A stretch of DNA of 64,000 nucleotides. Origin: Streptomyces sp. SCL15-4 (GTDB lineage Bacteria; Actinomycetota; Actinomycetes; Streptomycetales; Streptomycetaceae). Shown piece after piece: positions 1-9,777 of this stretch. Position numbers and translations under genes: made by a program. Under the pieces are notes generated by a model. That model was not told the origin of the DNA, did not search any database, and saw only the letters and a program-made list of their open reading frames with translations. Location of the stretch: NCBI RefSeq assembly GCF_033366695.1, contig NZ_JAOBTQ010000001.1, positions 3,100,001 through 3,164,000 on the forward strand, in the 5' to 3' direction. Position 1 is the stretch's first letter; each line of letters opens with the position of its first letter.

Positions 1-821
1 GAGAACCAGCGGGCCTCGTGTATCTCGTCGCCGTCGACCTCGATCTCGGTGGAGGTGGCGCGGGCCATGAAGCCCAGCATCAGGCTGGAGGGGAAGGGCC
101 AGGGCTGGCTGGCGACGTACTCGACCGGGCCGACCGTGATGCCGGCCTCCTCGGACACCTCGCGGCGCACCGCCTGCTCGATGGACTCGCCGGGCTCCAC
201 GAACCCGGCGAGCGTGGAGAAGCGGCCCTCGGGCCAGTGGACCTGCCGGCCGAGCAGGATGCGGTCCTCCTCGTCCGTCACCGCCATGATCACGGCCGGG
301 TCGGTGCGCGGGTAGTGCTCGGCGCCGCAGGCCGGGCAGCGGCGGATGTGGCCGGCCGCCGCGATGACCGTGCGCTCACCGCAGCGCGAGCAGAAGCGGT
401 GGGTGCGCTGCCAGTTCTCCAGGCCGACCGCGTGCACCATGAGCCCGGCGTCGCGCGCCGACAGCAGCAGCCCGGCCTCCCGCAGCCCCGCCGGGCGCGC
501 CGACTGGTCGATCCGGCCGGGCAGCGAGTCCTTCTGGAGGGCGAAGTAGCTGACGCCTTCCTCGTCGATGCCGAGGAAGTAGCGGTGCGCCTCGGTGAGC
601 GGTGCCTCGAAGGACGGCGTCATGACGAGTTCGGTGCGGCCGTCCGGCGTCTCGTCGATGAGCACCTGACCGCCGGAGACCACGAAACAGCGGGTCGTGG
701 GGTGGCTCCACGCCGCCGCGAGCCAGGCCTCGTCCAGCCGGTGGTGGGCGGCGCGGTCGATGCCGCTCGGGGCGGTCAGCGAGATGGGACGGTCGGCTGT
801 GTGGTCGGTCCAGGTGGTCAC
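1..821 (-). CDS. nudC: NAD(+) diphosphatase NudC, 3' end cut by window edge
   Basis: Nudix hydrolase that cleaves NAD(H), and in characterised NudC enzymes removes NAD caps from RNA. From a GTG at 821 the reading frame gives 273 codons before the left edge. It has a zinc ribbon with two CxxC pairs (CSRCG, CPACG), then a Nudix box (GFVEPGESIEQA followed by REVSEEAG), then SQPWPFPSSLM, the motif that separates NudC from other Nudix proteins. The last residues are near DEIHEARWF, so only a short tail is missing. The start is the GTG that gives VTTWTDHTADR; it is preceded by a GGAAG-like ribosome site. It lies about 150 bp downstream of the M20 peptidase on the same strand. nudC next to adnAB is also the mycobacterial arrangement. 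Confidence 0.93.
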   Translation of the reverse strand, partial: MTTWTDHTADRPISLTAPSGIDRAAHHRLDEAWLAAAWSHPTTRCFVVSGGQVLIDETPDGRTELVMTPSFEAPLTEAHRYFLGIDEEGVSYFALQKDSLPGRIDQSARPAGLREAGLLLSARDAGLMVHAVGLENWQRTHRFCSRCGERTVIAAAGHIRRCPACGAEHYPRTDPAVIMAVTDEEDRILLGRQVHWPEGRFSTLAGFVEPGESIEQAVRREVSEEAGITVGPVEYVASQPWPFPSSLMLGFMARATSTEIEVDGDEIHEARWF

Positions 822-973
822 GTGTGCTTCCAACTCCCCCAGTACAACGGATTCGGCGGGCGGTTCGGCGGGACGCGGGCGGGCGGGCACCGGGTCGGGC
901 GCGGGCGGGACGGGCAGGGCGGTCCTTCCAGTGTGCCCCGAGCCCGGTGCCCCTCCGTGCCGGCGCCGGACGG

Positions 974-2377
974 TCAGGGTGCGGTGGGCCAGTTCCGGGC
1001 CAGGTCGTCCCACAGGTAGGCGCTGGTCTCCACACCCTTGAGGAGGAGGTCCAGCTCGACCTTCTCGTTGGGGGCGTGCCAGCCGTCGGACGGGACGGAG
1101 ATGCCCAGGAAGAGCACCGGCGCGCCGAGGACCTCCTGGAGGTCGGCGGCGGGCCCGGAGCCGCCCTCTCGGGTGAAGCGGACCGGCTTCTCGAAGGCGC
1201 GGCCCATGGCGCGGACCACGGACCGCAGCGCGGGATGGTCCAGCGGGGTCAGGCACGGGCGCGTGGCCGAGCCGAAGTCGATCTCGCACCGGATGCCGGC
1301 GGGCACCTGTTCGGCGGCCCAGGCCCGGACGGCCTTCTCGATGTGGTCGCGGTCCTGGCCGGCGACCAGCCGGAACGACAGCTTCACCATGGCCGACGAC
1401 GGGATGATCGTCTTGCTGCCGGGACCCTGGTAGCCGCCGCCGATGCCGTTGACCTCGGCGGTCGGGCGGGCCCAGACGCGCTCCAGGGTGGTGTACCCGG
1501 CCTCGCCGTGGGTGGCCCGCGACTTGGCCGTGCGCAGCCAGCGCTCCTCGTCGAAGGGCAGCTCGGCGAACAACTCGCGCTCGCGGTCGGTCAGCTCCAC
1601 GACGCCGTCGTAGAAGCCCGGTATCGCCACGCGTCCCTGCGGGTCGTGCAGGGCGGCGACCAGGCGGGCGGCGGCGGTGGCCGGGTTGGGCACGGCGCCG
1701 CCGAAGGAACCGGAGTGGATGTCCTGGTCCGGGCCGTACAACCGGATCTCGCACTCGGCCAGGCCGCGCATGCCGGTGCACACGGTCGGGGTGTCCTCGG
1801 CCCACATGCCGGTGTCGGAGACGATCACGGCGTCGGCGGCGAGCCGCTCGGCCCGCTCCTCCACCAGGGCCCGGAAGTGCGGCGAGCCGGACTCCTCCTC
1901 GCCCTCGATCAGCAGCTTGAGGTTGACGGCCGGCGCGCTACGGCCGGTGGCGGCGAGGTGGGCGCGGACGCCGAGTGTGTGGAAGAACACCTGGCCCTTG
2001 TCGTCGGCGGCACCGCGCGCGTAGAGGCGGTCGCCGCGCACGACCGGCTCGAAGGGGTCGCTGTCCCAGCCGTCCTCGCGGGCGGCCGGCTGGACGTCGT
2101 GGTGGCCGTAGACCAGGACCGTGGGCGCCGCGGGGTCTCCCGAGGGCCACTCGGCGAAGACGGCGGGGGCGCCCGGGGTCTGCCAGACCTCGGCGGTCGG
2201 GAAGCCGGTGTCCATGAGCTTGGCCGCGAGCCAGTCGGCGCTGCGCCGCACGTCGGGCGCGTGGTCGGGCTGGGCCGACACCGAGGGGATGCGCAGCCAC
2301 GCGGCGAGGTCGTCGAGGAACGTGGCGCGGTGCTGCTCGATGTACGTGCGGACGGCGCTGTCCGGGGTCTGACTCAT
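974..2377 (-). CDS. M20 family dipeptidase / metallopeptidase
   Basis: A 467-residue zinc peptidase of the M20 (CNDP/PepV-like) family, probably cytosolic and cutting dipeptides. Metal-ligand motifs are clear: YGHHDVQP near residue 90, ARGAADDKG near 135 and EGEEESGS near 165. The central dimerisation (lid) domain follows, and the C-terminal third carries a further conserved His region (WHAPNEK). The length fits the family. The ATG start directly precedes SQTPDSAVRTYIEQ, a typical N-terminal helix. It follows adnB by 52 bp, so it may be cotranscribed with the repair genes, but nothing ties its function to them. The natural substrate cannot be read from the sequence. Confidence 0.9.
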   Translation of the reverse strand: MSQTPDSAVRTYIEQHRATFLDDLAAWLRIPSVSAQPDHAPDVRRSADWLAAKLMDTGFPTAEVWQTPGAPAVFAEWPSGDPAAPTVLVYGHHDVQPAAREDGWDSDPFEPVVRGDRLYARGAADDKGQVFFHTLGVRAHLAATGRSAPAVNLKLLIEGEEESGSPHFRALVEERAERLAADAVIVSDTGMWAEDTPTVCTGMRGLAECEIRLYGPDQDIHSGSFGGAVPNPATAAARLVAALHDPQGRVAIPGFYDGVVELTDRERELFAELPFDEERWLRTAKSRATHGEAGYTTLERVWARPTAEVNGIGGGYQGPGSKTIIPSSAMVKLSFRLVAGQDRDHIEKAVRAWAAEQVPAGIRCEIDFGSATRPCLTPLDHPALRSVVRAMGRAFEKPVRFTREGGSGPAADLQEVLGAPVLFLGISVPSDGWHAPNEKVELDLLLKGVETSAYLWDDLARNWPTAP

Positions 2378-2429
2378 GCTCCGAGCCTATCGGCCCGCAC
2401 CGGCCACCTCGGCGGGCGGTTCGTCACAC

Positions 2430-5400
2430 TCAGCTCGCCTCCCGTGTGCTCTGCGTCTCACCCGTGAGCAGCCGCTCCAGCGCCGCCCGGTCCGGCAGGC
2501 CCTCGGGGCGTACGACCTCGCCGCCGCGTACGTACAGGAAGGCGGCCGTGACCGACTCGGGCGGGACGCCCTGCTGCTCGGCCCAGGCCAGGCGGTACAC
2601 GGCGAGCTGGAGCGGGTCGGCGGTGTGGGTGCGGCCGGTCTTCCAGTCGACGATTTCGTACGTCGCCCCGTCGCCGTCGCCGTTCCTGTAGACGGCGTCG
2701 ATGCGGCCGCGGATGACACGGCCGGCGAGGGTGAGCTGGAAGGGCGCTTCGACACGGTAGGGAGTGCGCCGGGCGTACTCGGTGCGTTCGAAGGCCTGCT
2801 TCAGGGCTTCGAGGTCGTCCTCGTCGGCGATCTCGGCGTCGTCGCCGCCGGGCAGCTCGTCCGGTTCCAGCAGGGGCAGGGTCAGCTCCTCGAAGCGGGC
2901 CTCGACCCAGGCGTGGAACCGGGTGCCCCGGCGTGCGGCCGGTTGCGGGCGCAGCGGCATGGGGCGCGCGAGTTCCTGTGCGAGTCCGTCGGGGTCCTCG
3001 GCGAGCCGCATCAGCTGGGACGCGGTGAGCGTGGCGGGCAGCGGGACGTCGGTGACGGCCCGGCGGGCGCGCAGCAGCTCCCCGGCGAGCGCGTCCAGGT
3101 CACGGTCCCAGGAGGCGACGGTGCGGGCCTCCTCCGGGGTGAGCGCGGTGGCGGGCCGGGGAGCGTCCTGCGGGGCGGACGCCTGGTGGGGGACCAGGCC
3201 GGCGGGGCTGTCCGGGGCGGAGGCGAGGGCGCCGGACGGGTCGCCGGAGTCCTCGGCGCCGGGGTGCTCTCCGTAGGGCGGCGGGTCCTCCTCGTGGGGG
3301 ATGCCGTCGTACGGTCCCGCGCCGTGCGGGTCGTCGTAGGGCGGCTCGTCGTCGTACGGGCCGTCGTACGGCTCCTCGCCGTACAGGTCGTCGTACGGGT
3401 CGCCGTCCGGCGGTGCGGGCCAGTCCGGGTCTTCGTCGTCGGCCGGGTCGTGCGGGGCCGGGGCGGGGCCCTCGGGGCGGGCGGCGAGGGCGTCGAGGTG
3501 GGCGAGGACGGTCTCGGCGGCGGCGCGACGGCGGGCCAGCGCGCCGGCGTCCAGCGGGAGCGGCCACACCTGGTCGGCGGTCGCCGTGTGCAGGGCCGGG
3601 TTCTCCGCGTCCTCGGGGGGCTCCTCCGCCCACGCCTCGATCTCGCCGTACCCGGCGGCGCAGTGGTCGTACAGGGCCTTCAGGAAGTCGGAGGGGCCGC
3701 GCCTCTTCTTCTGGCTGGGCCCCCACCAGTGACCGGAGCCGAGCAGGAGGGAGCGGGGGCGGGTGAAGGTGACGTAGCCGAGGCGCAGCTCCTCGGTGTG
3801 CTGGTGGTCCTTCATGGCCTCGTGGAAGGCCTTCATGCCGCGCGCGTCCCAGCTGTCGACGTCGGGCAGGGTGTCGGTGTCGCCGCGCAGGGCGTGCGGG
3901 ACCACCTTGGCCTGGGCGGTCCACTTCTCGCGGCCCTGGGCGCTGGGGAAGGTGCCGGTGACGAGTCCGGGGACGGCCACGACGTCCCACTCCAGGCCCT
4001 TGGACTTGTGCGCGGTGAGCACCTTGACGGTGTTCTCGCCGCCGGGCAGGGCGTTGTCGAGGCCCTTCTCGTACTGGGCGGCGGTGCGCAGGAAGCCCAG
4101 GAAGGCCAGCAAGGTGGCCTCGGCGTCGCTCGCGGCGAAGGAGGCGGCGACGTCCAGGAAGTTGGACAGGGTCTCGCGGCGGCGGGCGGCCAGCGCGTGC
4201 GGGGACGCCGACAGCTCCACTTCGAGGCCGGTGACGGCGAGGACGCGGTGCAGGACGTCCATCAGCGGGTCGGACAGCGAGCGGCGCAGGTCGCGCAGCT
4301 CGGTGGCGAGACGGGCGAAGCGCACGCGCGCGTCCGGCGAGAACGGCAGCCCGTCGTCGTCCCCGTCGCCTTCGATCGGCGTCTCCAGGAAGGTGTCGAG
4401 GGCGTCGGCGAGCGAGATCACCTCGGCCGGGTCGACGCCCTCGACGGCCGCCGCGAGCCGGCGGTCGGGGTCGTCGCCGGCGTCCACGCGCGCGTGGGCG
4501 ACGAGCAGGCGGGCGCGGCGGCCCAGCAGGGCGAGGTCGCGGGGGCCGATGCGCCAGCGCGGTCCGGTCAGCAGGCGTACCAGGGCGGCGTTGGCGCCGG
4601 GGTCCTGAAGGACCTCGCAGACGGCGACGAGGTCGGCGATCTCGGGCAGGTGCAGCAGCCCGGACAGGCCGATCACCTCGACGGGGACGTCCCGGGCGAC
4701 CAGGGCGCCCTGGATCTCGGCGAAGTCGGCCGCGGTCCGGCACAGCACGGCGATCTCGCCGGGCGGCGTGCCGGTGCGCACGAGGTGGGCGAGGGAGTCG
4801 GCGATCCAGTCGATCTCCTCCGCGTGGGTGGGCAGCAGGGCGCAGCGGACCGTGCCGTCGTACTCGGCGCCGGGAGCCGGGCGCAGGGCCTCCACGCCCG
4901 CGTGCATCGCGCGCAGGGGCGCGGCGAGGCCGTTGGCGAGGTCGAGCAGGCGCCCGCCGCTGCGGCGGTTCTCGCTGAGCGCCTGCCGGGCGGCGGGCCG
5001 GCCGTCGGCGTCCGGGAAGTGGTCGGGGAAGTCGTCCAGGTTGGCCACGGAGGCGCCGCGCCAGCCGTAGATGGCCTGGCAGGGGTCGCCGACGGCGGTG
5101 ACCGGATGGCCGGTGCCGCCGCCGAACAGGCCGGCCAGAAGGACGCGCTGGGCCACGGAGGTGTCCTGGTACTCGTCCAGGAGGACCACGCGGAACTCCT
5201 CGCGCAGCAGGCGGCCCACCTCGGGGATGCGGGCGAGGCGGGCCGACAGGGCGATCTGGTCGCCGAAGTCGAGCAGGTCCCGGCGGCGTTTCTCGGTTCG
5301 GTAGCGCTGGACGAGGTCGGCGAGTTCCCGGCGGGCCGCGGCCGCCTCCGGGACCTTGCGCAGGTCGGCGTTGGTGAGCTTGGCGCCTTCCAGGGTGCGC

Positions 5401-6041
5401 AGCAGGCCGGTGTCCCAGGCGCGCAGTTCCTCGGGGTCGACGAGGTGTTCGGCGAGTTCGGAGTCGAGCGCGAGCAGGTCGCTGACCAGGTCGGCGAAGG
5501 AGCGGGTCAGCGCCGGGTACGGCCCCGGGGCCTCGCGCAGCACGCGCGCGGCGAGCTGGTAGCGGGTGGCGTCGGCCAGCAGCCGGGAGCTGGGCTCCAG
5601 GCCGATGCGCAGGCCGTGGTCGGTGAGCAGGCGGCCGGCGAAGGCGTGGTACGTCGAGATGACGGGCTCGCCCGGCGGGTTGTCGGGGTCCGGCCAGGGG
5701 ATGTCGGCGCGCGGCGCGGTCTCCGAGGGGCGGCGGCCGGGCGGCGCGAAGGCATCGGCGTCGGTGACCCCGGCCTTGATCAGCGCCTTGCGGACGCGTT
5801 CGGCCAGCTCGCCGGCGGCCTTGTTGGTGAAGGTCAGGCCGAGGACCTGTTCGGGGGCGACCTGTCCGGTGCCGACCAGCCAGACCACGCGGGCCGCCAT
5901 CACGGTGGTCTTGCCCGACCCGGCGCCGGCCACGATCACCTGCGGGGCGGGCGGCGCGGTGATGCAGGCCGTCTGCTCCGGGGTGAACGGGATGCCGAGC
6001 AGCTCCTTGAGCTGCTCGGGATCGGTGATACGGGCGGACAT
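2430..6041 (-). CDS. adnB: AdnB-type ATP-dependent helicase/nuclease subunit
   Basis: Second subunit of the AdnAB double-strand-break resection motor (1203 residues). A UvrD-like SF1A motor comes first: Walker A GAGSGKTT near residue 40, Walker B LLDEYQDTS near 300, QAIYGWRGA and later helicase motifs. A RecB-like nuclease forms the C-terminus, with RRGTRFHAWVE and the catalytic VDWKTGR near 1145. Between them, about residues 845-970 are low-complexity, rich in Asp, Pro, Tyr and Gly (repeated PYDD/PYDG). I saw no iron-sulfur Cys cluster like the one in the partner. It is assigned AdnB because it is the distal gene of the pair, as in Rv3202c-Rv3201c. Streptomyces lacks RecBCD, so AdnAB is expected to initiate recombinational repair. 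The gap to adnA is 112 bp. Confidence 0.9.
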   Translation of the reverse strand: MSARITDPEQLKELLGIPFTPEQTACITAPPAPQVIVAGAGSGKTTVMAARVVWLVGTGQVAPEQVLGLTFTNKAAGELAERVRKALIKAGVTDADAFAPPGRRPSETAPRADIPWPDPDNPPGEPVISTYHAFAGRLLTDHGLRIGLEPSSRLLADATRYQLAARVLREAPGPYPALTRSFADLVSDLLALDSELAEHLVDPEELRAWDTGLLRTLEGAKLTNADLRKVPEAAAARRELADLVQRYRTEKRRRDLLDFGDQIALSARLARIPEVGRLLREEFRVVLLDEYQDTSVAQRVLLAGLFGGGTGHPVTAVGDPCQAIYGWRGASVANLDDFPDHFPDADGRPAARQALSENRRSGGRLLDLANGLAAPLRAMHAGVEALRPAPGAEYDGTVRCALLPTHAEEIDWIADSLAHLVRTGTPPGEIAVLCRTAADFAEIQGALVARDVPVEVIGLSGLLHLPEIADLVAVCEVLQDPGANAALVRLLTGPRWRIGPRDLALLGRRARLLVAHARVDAGDDPDRRLAAAVEGVDPAEVISLADALDTFLETPIEGDGDDDGLPFSPDARVRFARLATELRDLRRSLSDPLMDVLHRVLAVTGLEVELSASPHALAARRRETLSNFLDVAASFAASDAEATLLAFLGFLRTAAQYEKGLDNALPGGENTVKVLTAHKSKGLEWDVVAVPGLVTGTFPSAQGREKWTAQAKVVPHALRGDTDTLPDVDSWDARGMKAFHEAMKDHQHTEELRLGYVTFTRPRSLLLGSGHWWGPSQKKRRGPSDFLKALYDHCAAGYGEIEAWAEEPPEDAENPALHTATADQVWPLPLDAGALARRRAAAETVLAHLDALAARPEGPAPAPHDPADDEDPDWPAPPDGDPYDDLYGEEPYDGPYDDEPPYDDPHGAGPYDGIPHEEDPPPYGEHPGAEDSGDPSGALASAPDSPAGLVPHQASAPQDAPRPATALTPEEARTVASWDRDLDALAGELLRARRAVTDVPLPATLTASQLMRLAEDPDGLAQELARPMPLRPQPAARRGTRFHAWVEARFEELTLPLLEPDELPGGDDAEIADEDDLEALKQAFERTEYARRTPYRVEAPFQLTLAGRVIRGRIDAVYRNGDGDGATYEIVDWKTGRTHTADPLQLAVYRLAWAEQQGVPPESVTAAFLYVRGGEVVRPEGLPDRAALERLLTGETQSTREAS

Positions 6042-6153
6042 GTCGAAAGAGGCTAGCGGCGGGCACTGACATTCGGGTGCGCACCGGTCGTCCTGGGCGG
6101 AAGACGCGCAGGTCAGCGCGGGTCGTGGGGTATGTCACTCCTGCCGCGGACGC

Positions 6154-9100
6154 TCACTCCACGACGTGCCGGCCCTCCGGCCGCGCGCTGCACGAGGCGC
6201 GGAACGCGCAGTGCGCGCAGTGCTGGCCGGCGCTGGGCGTGAACCGCTCGTCGAGGACCTTTCCGGCGGCGTTGGCCAGCAGTTCGCCGACCCACTCGCC
6301 CGCCAGTGGCTCCTGGGTCTGCGTCTTGGGCAGGCTGTCGCCGCCGTCGCGTTTGGCGGCGCCCTGGCGGAGGTGGACCAGTTCGGCGCCGCCCGGTTCG
6401 GGGCGGGCGCCGTCGAAGGCGCTGTCGACGGCGCCTTCGCGGACGGCGAGCTGGTAGACGGCGAGCTGGGGGTGGTGCTCCACCTCGCGCGCGGTGGGCG
6501 CCTGTTTGCCGGTCTTGAAGTCGACGACGTAGGCCCGGCCCGCGGCGTCCTTCTCCACGCGGTCCATCTGGCCGCGGATGCGGACCTGGTAGTCGCCCGC
6601 TTCGAGGGTGACGTCGAAGTCCTGCTCGCTGGCCACCGGGGTGCGGCCGGCCCGGTCCAGCACATGCCAGTTCAGGAAGCGTTCGAGCGCCACGCGCGCG
6701 TTGTCCTTCTCCTGCCGCGACTTCCAGGGCGCGTCGAAGGCGAGCGCGTTCCACACGGATTCCAGGCGCTCCATGAGCACGTCCAGGTCGGCGGGCGTGC
6801 GGCCGGAAGCGACCTCGTCGGCGAGGACGTGCACGACGTTGCCGAAGCCCTGCGCGGTGGTGGCGGGAGCGTCGGCCTTCACCTCGCGGCCGAGGAACCA
6901 CTGCAGCGCGCAGGTGTTGGCGAGCTGGTCGAGGGCGCTGCCGGAGAGCACCACCGGCTGGTCGCGGTGGCGCAGCGGCACCTTGCTCTCGGTCGGCTCG
7001 TACATGCCCCACCAGCGGTAGGGGTGGGCGGACGGCACCAGTGGGCGGCCGTCCTCGTCGGCGAGCGCGGCGAGCCGGGCGAGCCGGCGGGCGGCGGCCT
7101 CGCGCAGCGCGGCCGACACGCGCGGGTCGACGGTGGTGGCGCGCAGCTCGGCGACGAGCGCGGCGACGGACAGCGGGCGGCGAGGGCGCCCGGTGACGTC
7201 CTTGGGTTCCACGCCCAGCTCGGTCAGGAACCGGGACGGCTGGTCGCCGTCGTCGGCGGGTGCCTTCACCGCGGTGACCACGAGGCGGTCCCGCGCGCGC
7301 GTGGCGGCGACGTAGAACAGCCGGCGTTCCTCGGCGAGCAGCGCGCCCGGGGGCAGCGGCTCGGCGAGGCCGTCGCGGCCGATGCGGTCGGCCTCCAGCA
7401 GCGAGCCGCGGCGGCGCAGATCGGGCCACAGGCCCTCCTGGACGCCGGCGACGACGACCAGCCGCCATTCCAGGCCCTTGGAGCGGTGCGCGGTCATCAC
7501 GCGGACGGCGTCGGGGCGTATCGCGCGGCGGGTGAGGGTGTCGGCGGCGATGTCCTCGGCCTCGGTCTCCGCCAGGAAGTTCAGGGCGCCCCGGCCGCCG
7601 GTGCGCTCCTCCGCGCGCGCGGCGGTGGCGAACAGCGCGCAGACGGCGTCCAGGTCCCGGTCGGCGTTGCGGCCGGCCGCGCCGCCGCGCCGGGCGGCCC
7701 GCTCCAGACGCGCCGGCCACGGTGTGCCCTCCCACAGGTCCCAGAGCGCCTCCTCGGCGGTGCCGCCGCCGGCGAGGCGCTCGCGGGCCTTGCGCAGCAG
7801 GGCGCCGAGACGCTGCGCGCCGCGCGCGTACGCCGGGTCGTGCACGGTCAGGCGCTCGGGCTCGGCGAGCGCCCGCGTGAGCAGTTCGTCGGAGGGCGGC
7901 GGCAGCGGGTTCCCGGCGGCGCGCTCCTCCTCGCGCAGGGCCCGGCCCAGGCGGCGCAGATCGGCGGCGTCCATGCCGCCGAGCGGGGAGGCGAGCAGGG
8001 TGAGGGCGGTGTCGGTGTCGAGCCAGGGGGCGTCGGGGGCCGGGGCGCGGGTGCCGGCGGCCTGCTCATCGGCGGCTTCGGTGGCGGACTGCTCGCCGGG
8101 GTCGGCGGCCGGTTCGACGATGCCTTCGGTGGCCTGCACGCCGGTGGATCCGGAGGCGGCCTGCACACCGCTGTCGACGACGTGCACGCCGGCGCCTTCG
8201 GTGGCGGCCTGCTCATCGGTGCCTTCCGTGGCCTGCTCGCCCCTGCCGGCGGCCCGCGCACCGGTGCCTTCGGCGGCCGGTGCTTCCTCGGCGGGCGACG
8301 CGCTCTCGCCCGTGCGCTCGCGCTCCCCGGCGGGCGACGCGCTCTTGTCCGGGCCGTCGGCGGGTTCCTCCGCGCGGGGCCGTGCCGCCGCCGTGGCGAC
8401 CGCGCGCAGGGCCGTGAGCAGCGGCGCCACCGCCGGCTCGTGCCGCAGCGGCAGATCGTCGCCGTCGATGTCCACGGGGACTCCGGCCGCGGTGAGGGCG
8501 CGGCGGAGGGTCGGCAGGGTGCGGGAGCCGGCACGGACCAGTACGGCCATGTCGTTCCAGGCGACGCCGTCCTCCAGGTGCGCGCGGCGCAGGATGTCCG
8601 CGATGTTGTCCAGTTCGGCGCCGGCCGTGGGGTACGTGTGGACCTCGACCCGGCCGCCCTCCCGCACGGGGGCCGGGTCGCGGTGGGCGCGGACCTTGTC
8701 GGCGGGCAGCCGGGTCAGCGGCATGCGGCGGGTGATCAGGCGGGTCGCGGCCAGCAGGGCGGCGCCGGAGCGGCGGGAGGTGCGCAGCACCTGGACGGGG
8801 GCGGGGCGGCCGTCCGCGCGCGGGAAGGCGGCCGGGAAGTCCAGGATGCCGTTCACGTCGGCACCGCGGAAGGCGTAGATCGACTGGTCGGGGTCGCCGA
8901 AGGCCACCAGGGTGCGGCCCTGGCCGGCCAGGGCGTGCAGGAGCCGGACCTGGGCGGGGTCGGTGTCCTGGTACTCGTCGACGTACACGGCGTCGTACTG
9001 GGCCGCGAGCCGGGCGGCGGTCTCCGGGTGGCGGGCGAGCGGGACCGCGCGGTGGACCAGTTCCGCGTAGTCGATCACGCCCTGGAGGTCGAGCGTGTCG

Positions 9101-9777
9101 AGGTATTCGGCGAGGAAGGCGGCGGCGGCCCGCCAGTCGGGGCGGCCGATGCGGCGCGCGAAGGCGTCCAGGGCTTCCGGGCCGAGGCCCAGCTCGCGGG
9201 TGCGGGCGAGGACGGCGCGGACCTCGTCGGCGAAGCCGCGCGTGGTCAGGCAGGCGCGCAGTTCGTCCGGCCAGCGCACGTGGGTCAGCCCGAGCCGTTC
9301 CAGCTCGGGCTGGCCGGCGAGCAGCTCGCGGACGGTGACGTCCTGCTCCGGGCCGGAGAGCAGGCGCAGCGGTGTGGTGAAGCGGTCGCTGTCCTGGTGT
9401 GCGCGGACCAGGGCGTAGCAGTACGAGTGGAACGTGGTCGCCCGGGGCGCGCGGGCGGCGCCCATGCGCAGGGCCATCCGGTCGCGCAGGTCGACGGCGG
9501 CCCTGCGGCTGAACGTCAGCACCAGGATCCGGGCGGGGTCGCCGCCGCGGGCGATCCGGGCGGCCACGGACTCCACGAGGGTGGTGGTCTTGCCGGTGCC
9601 GGGGCCGGCGAGGACGAGCAGCGGTCCGTCGCGGTGGTCAACCACGGCACGCTGCGCCGCGTCCAGACGAGGGGGGTCCGGCACGGGTGGCGGGGTACGC
9701 ACCAGTCGGTAGGCGCCACGTCTCCCCTGTCGCACCGCGGGGTGCGACAGGCGCCTGATGGACGAAGAGGAGCTCAC
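6154..9777 (-). CDS. adnA: AdnA-type ATP-dependent helicase/nuclease subunit
   Basis: First subunit of AdnAB (1207 residues from the GTG at 9777). Motor motifs are intact: GPGTGKTTT at residues 58-66, VYVDEYQDTDP, DPDQSIYAFRGAD and MTAHRSKGLEW. The C-terminal RecB-like nuclease has YVVDFKTGK and a Cys cluster (an isolated Cys in NTCALQW, then HCAHCAFRASC, CxxC-x5-C) that should bind a 4Fe-4S cluster as in AddB and mycobacterial AdnA. Residues about 475-580 are a low-complexity Ala/Glu/Gly/Thr insert. The start giving VSSSSSIRRLSHP is chosen because it matches the N-terminus I recall for Streptomyces homologues; an ATG 81 bp upstream at 9858 is in frame but gives a Pro/Arg-rich, unconserved-looking extension. 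A strong hairpin lies within codons 10-17. Confidence 0.9.
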   Translation of the reverse strand: MSSSSSIRRLSHPAVRQGRRGAYRLVRTPPPVPDPPRLDAAQRAVVDHRDGPLLVLAGPGTGKTTTLVESVAARIARGGDPARILVLTFSRRAAVDLRDRMALRMGAARAPRATTFHSYCYALVRAHQDSDRFTTPLRLLSGPEQDVTVRELLAGQPELERLGLTHVRWPDELRACLTTRGFADEVRAVLARTRELGLGPEALDAFARRIGRPDWRAAAAFLAEYLDTLDLQGVIDYAELVHRAVPLARHPETAARLAAQYDAVYVDEYQDTDPAQVRLLHALAGQGRTLVAFGDPDQSIYAFRGADVNGILDFPAAFPRADGRPAPVQVLRTSRRSGAALLAATRLITRRMPLTRLPADKVRAHRDPAPVREGGRVEVHTYPTAGAELDNIADILRRAHLEDGVAWNDMAVLVRAGSRTLPTLRRALTAAGVPVDIDGDDLPLRHEPAVAPLLTALRAVATAAARPRAEEPADGPDKSASPAGERERTGESASPAEEAPAAEGTGARAAGRGEQATEGTDEQAATEGAGVHVVDSGVQAASGSTGVQATEGIVEPAADPGEQSATEAADEQAAGTRAPAPDAPWLDTDTALTLLASPLGGMDAADLRRLGRALREEERAAGNPLPPPSDELLTRALAEPERLTVHDPAYARGAQRLGALLRKARERLAGGGTAEEALWDLWEGTPWPARLERAARRGGAAGRNADRDLDAVCALFATAARAEERTGGRGALNFLAETEAEDIAADTLTRRAIRPDAVRVMTAHRSKGLEWRLVVVAGVQEGLWPDLRRRGSLLEADRIGRDGLAEPLPPGALLAEERRLFYVAATRARDRLVVTAVKAPADDGDQPSRFLTELGVEPKDVTGRPRRPLSVAALVAELRATTVDPRVSAALREAAARRLARLAALADEDGRPLVPSAHPYRWWGMYEPTESKVPLRHRDQPVVLSGSALDQLANTCALQWFLGREVKADAPATTAQGFGNVVHVLADEVASGRTPADLDVLMERLESVWNALAFDAPWKSRQEKDNARVALERFLNWHVLDRAGRTPVASEQDFDVTLEAGDYQVRIRGQMDRVEKDAAGRAYVVDFKTGKQAPTAREVEHHPQLAVYQLAVREGAVDSAFDGARPEPGGAELVHLRQGAAKRDGGDSLPKTQTQEPLAGEWVGELLANAAGKVLDERFTPSAGQHCAHCAFRASCSARPEGRHVVE
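9727..9750. repeat. perfect 10-bp inverted repeat inside the 5' end of adnA
   Basis: CTGTCGCACC and GGTGCGACAG flank a 4-bp GCGG loop, 27 bases inside the adnA reading frame. It encodes the SHPAVRQ stretch. So close to the start, the hairpin could slow initiation or early elongation; this is inference. Confidence 0.7.
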
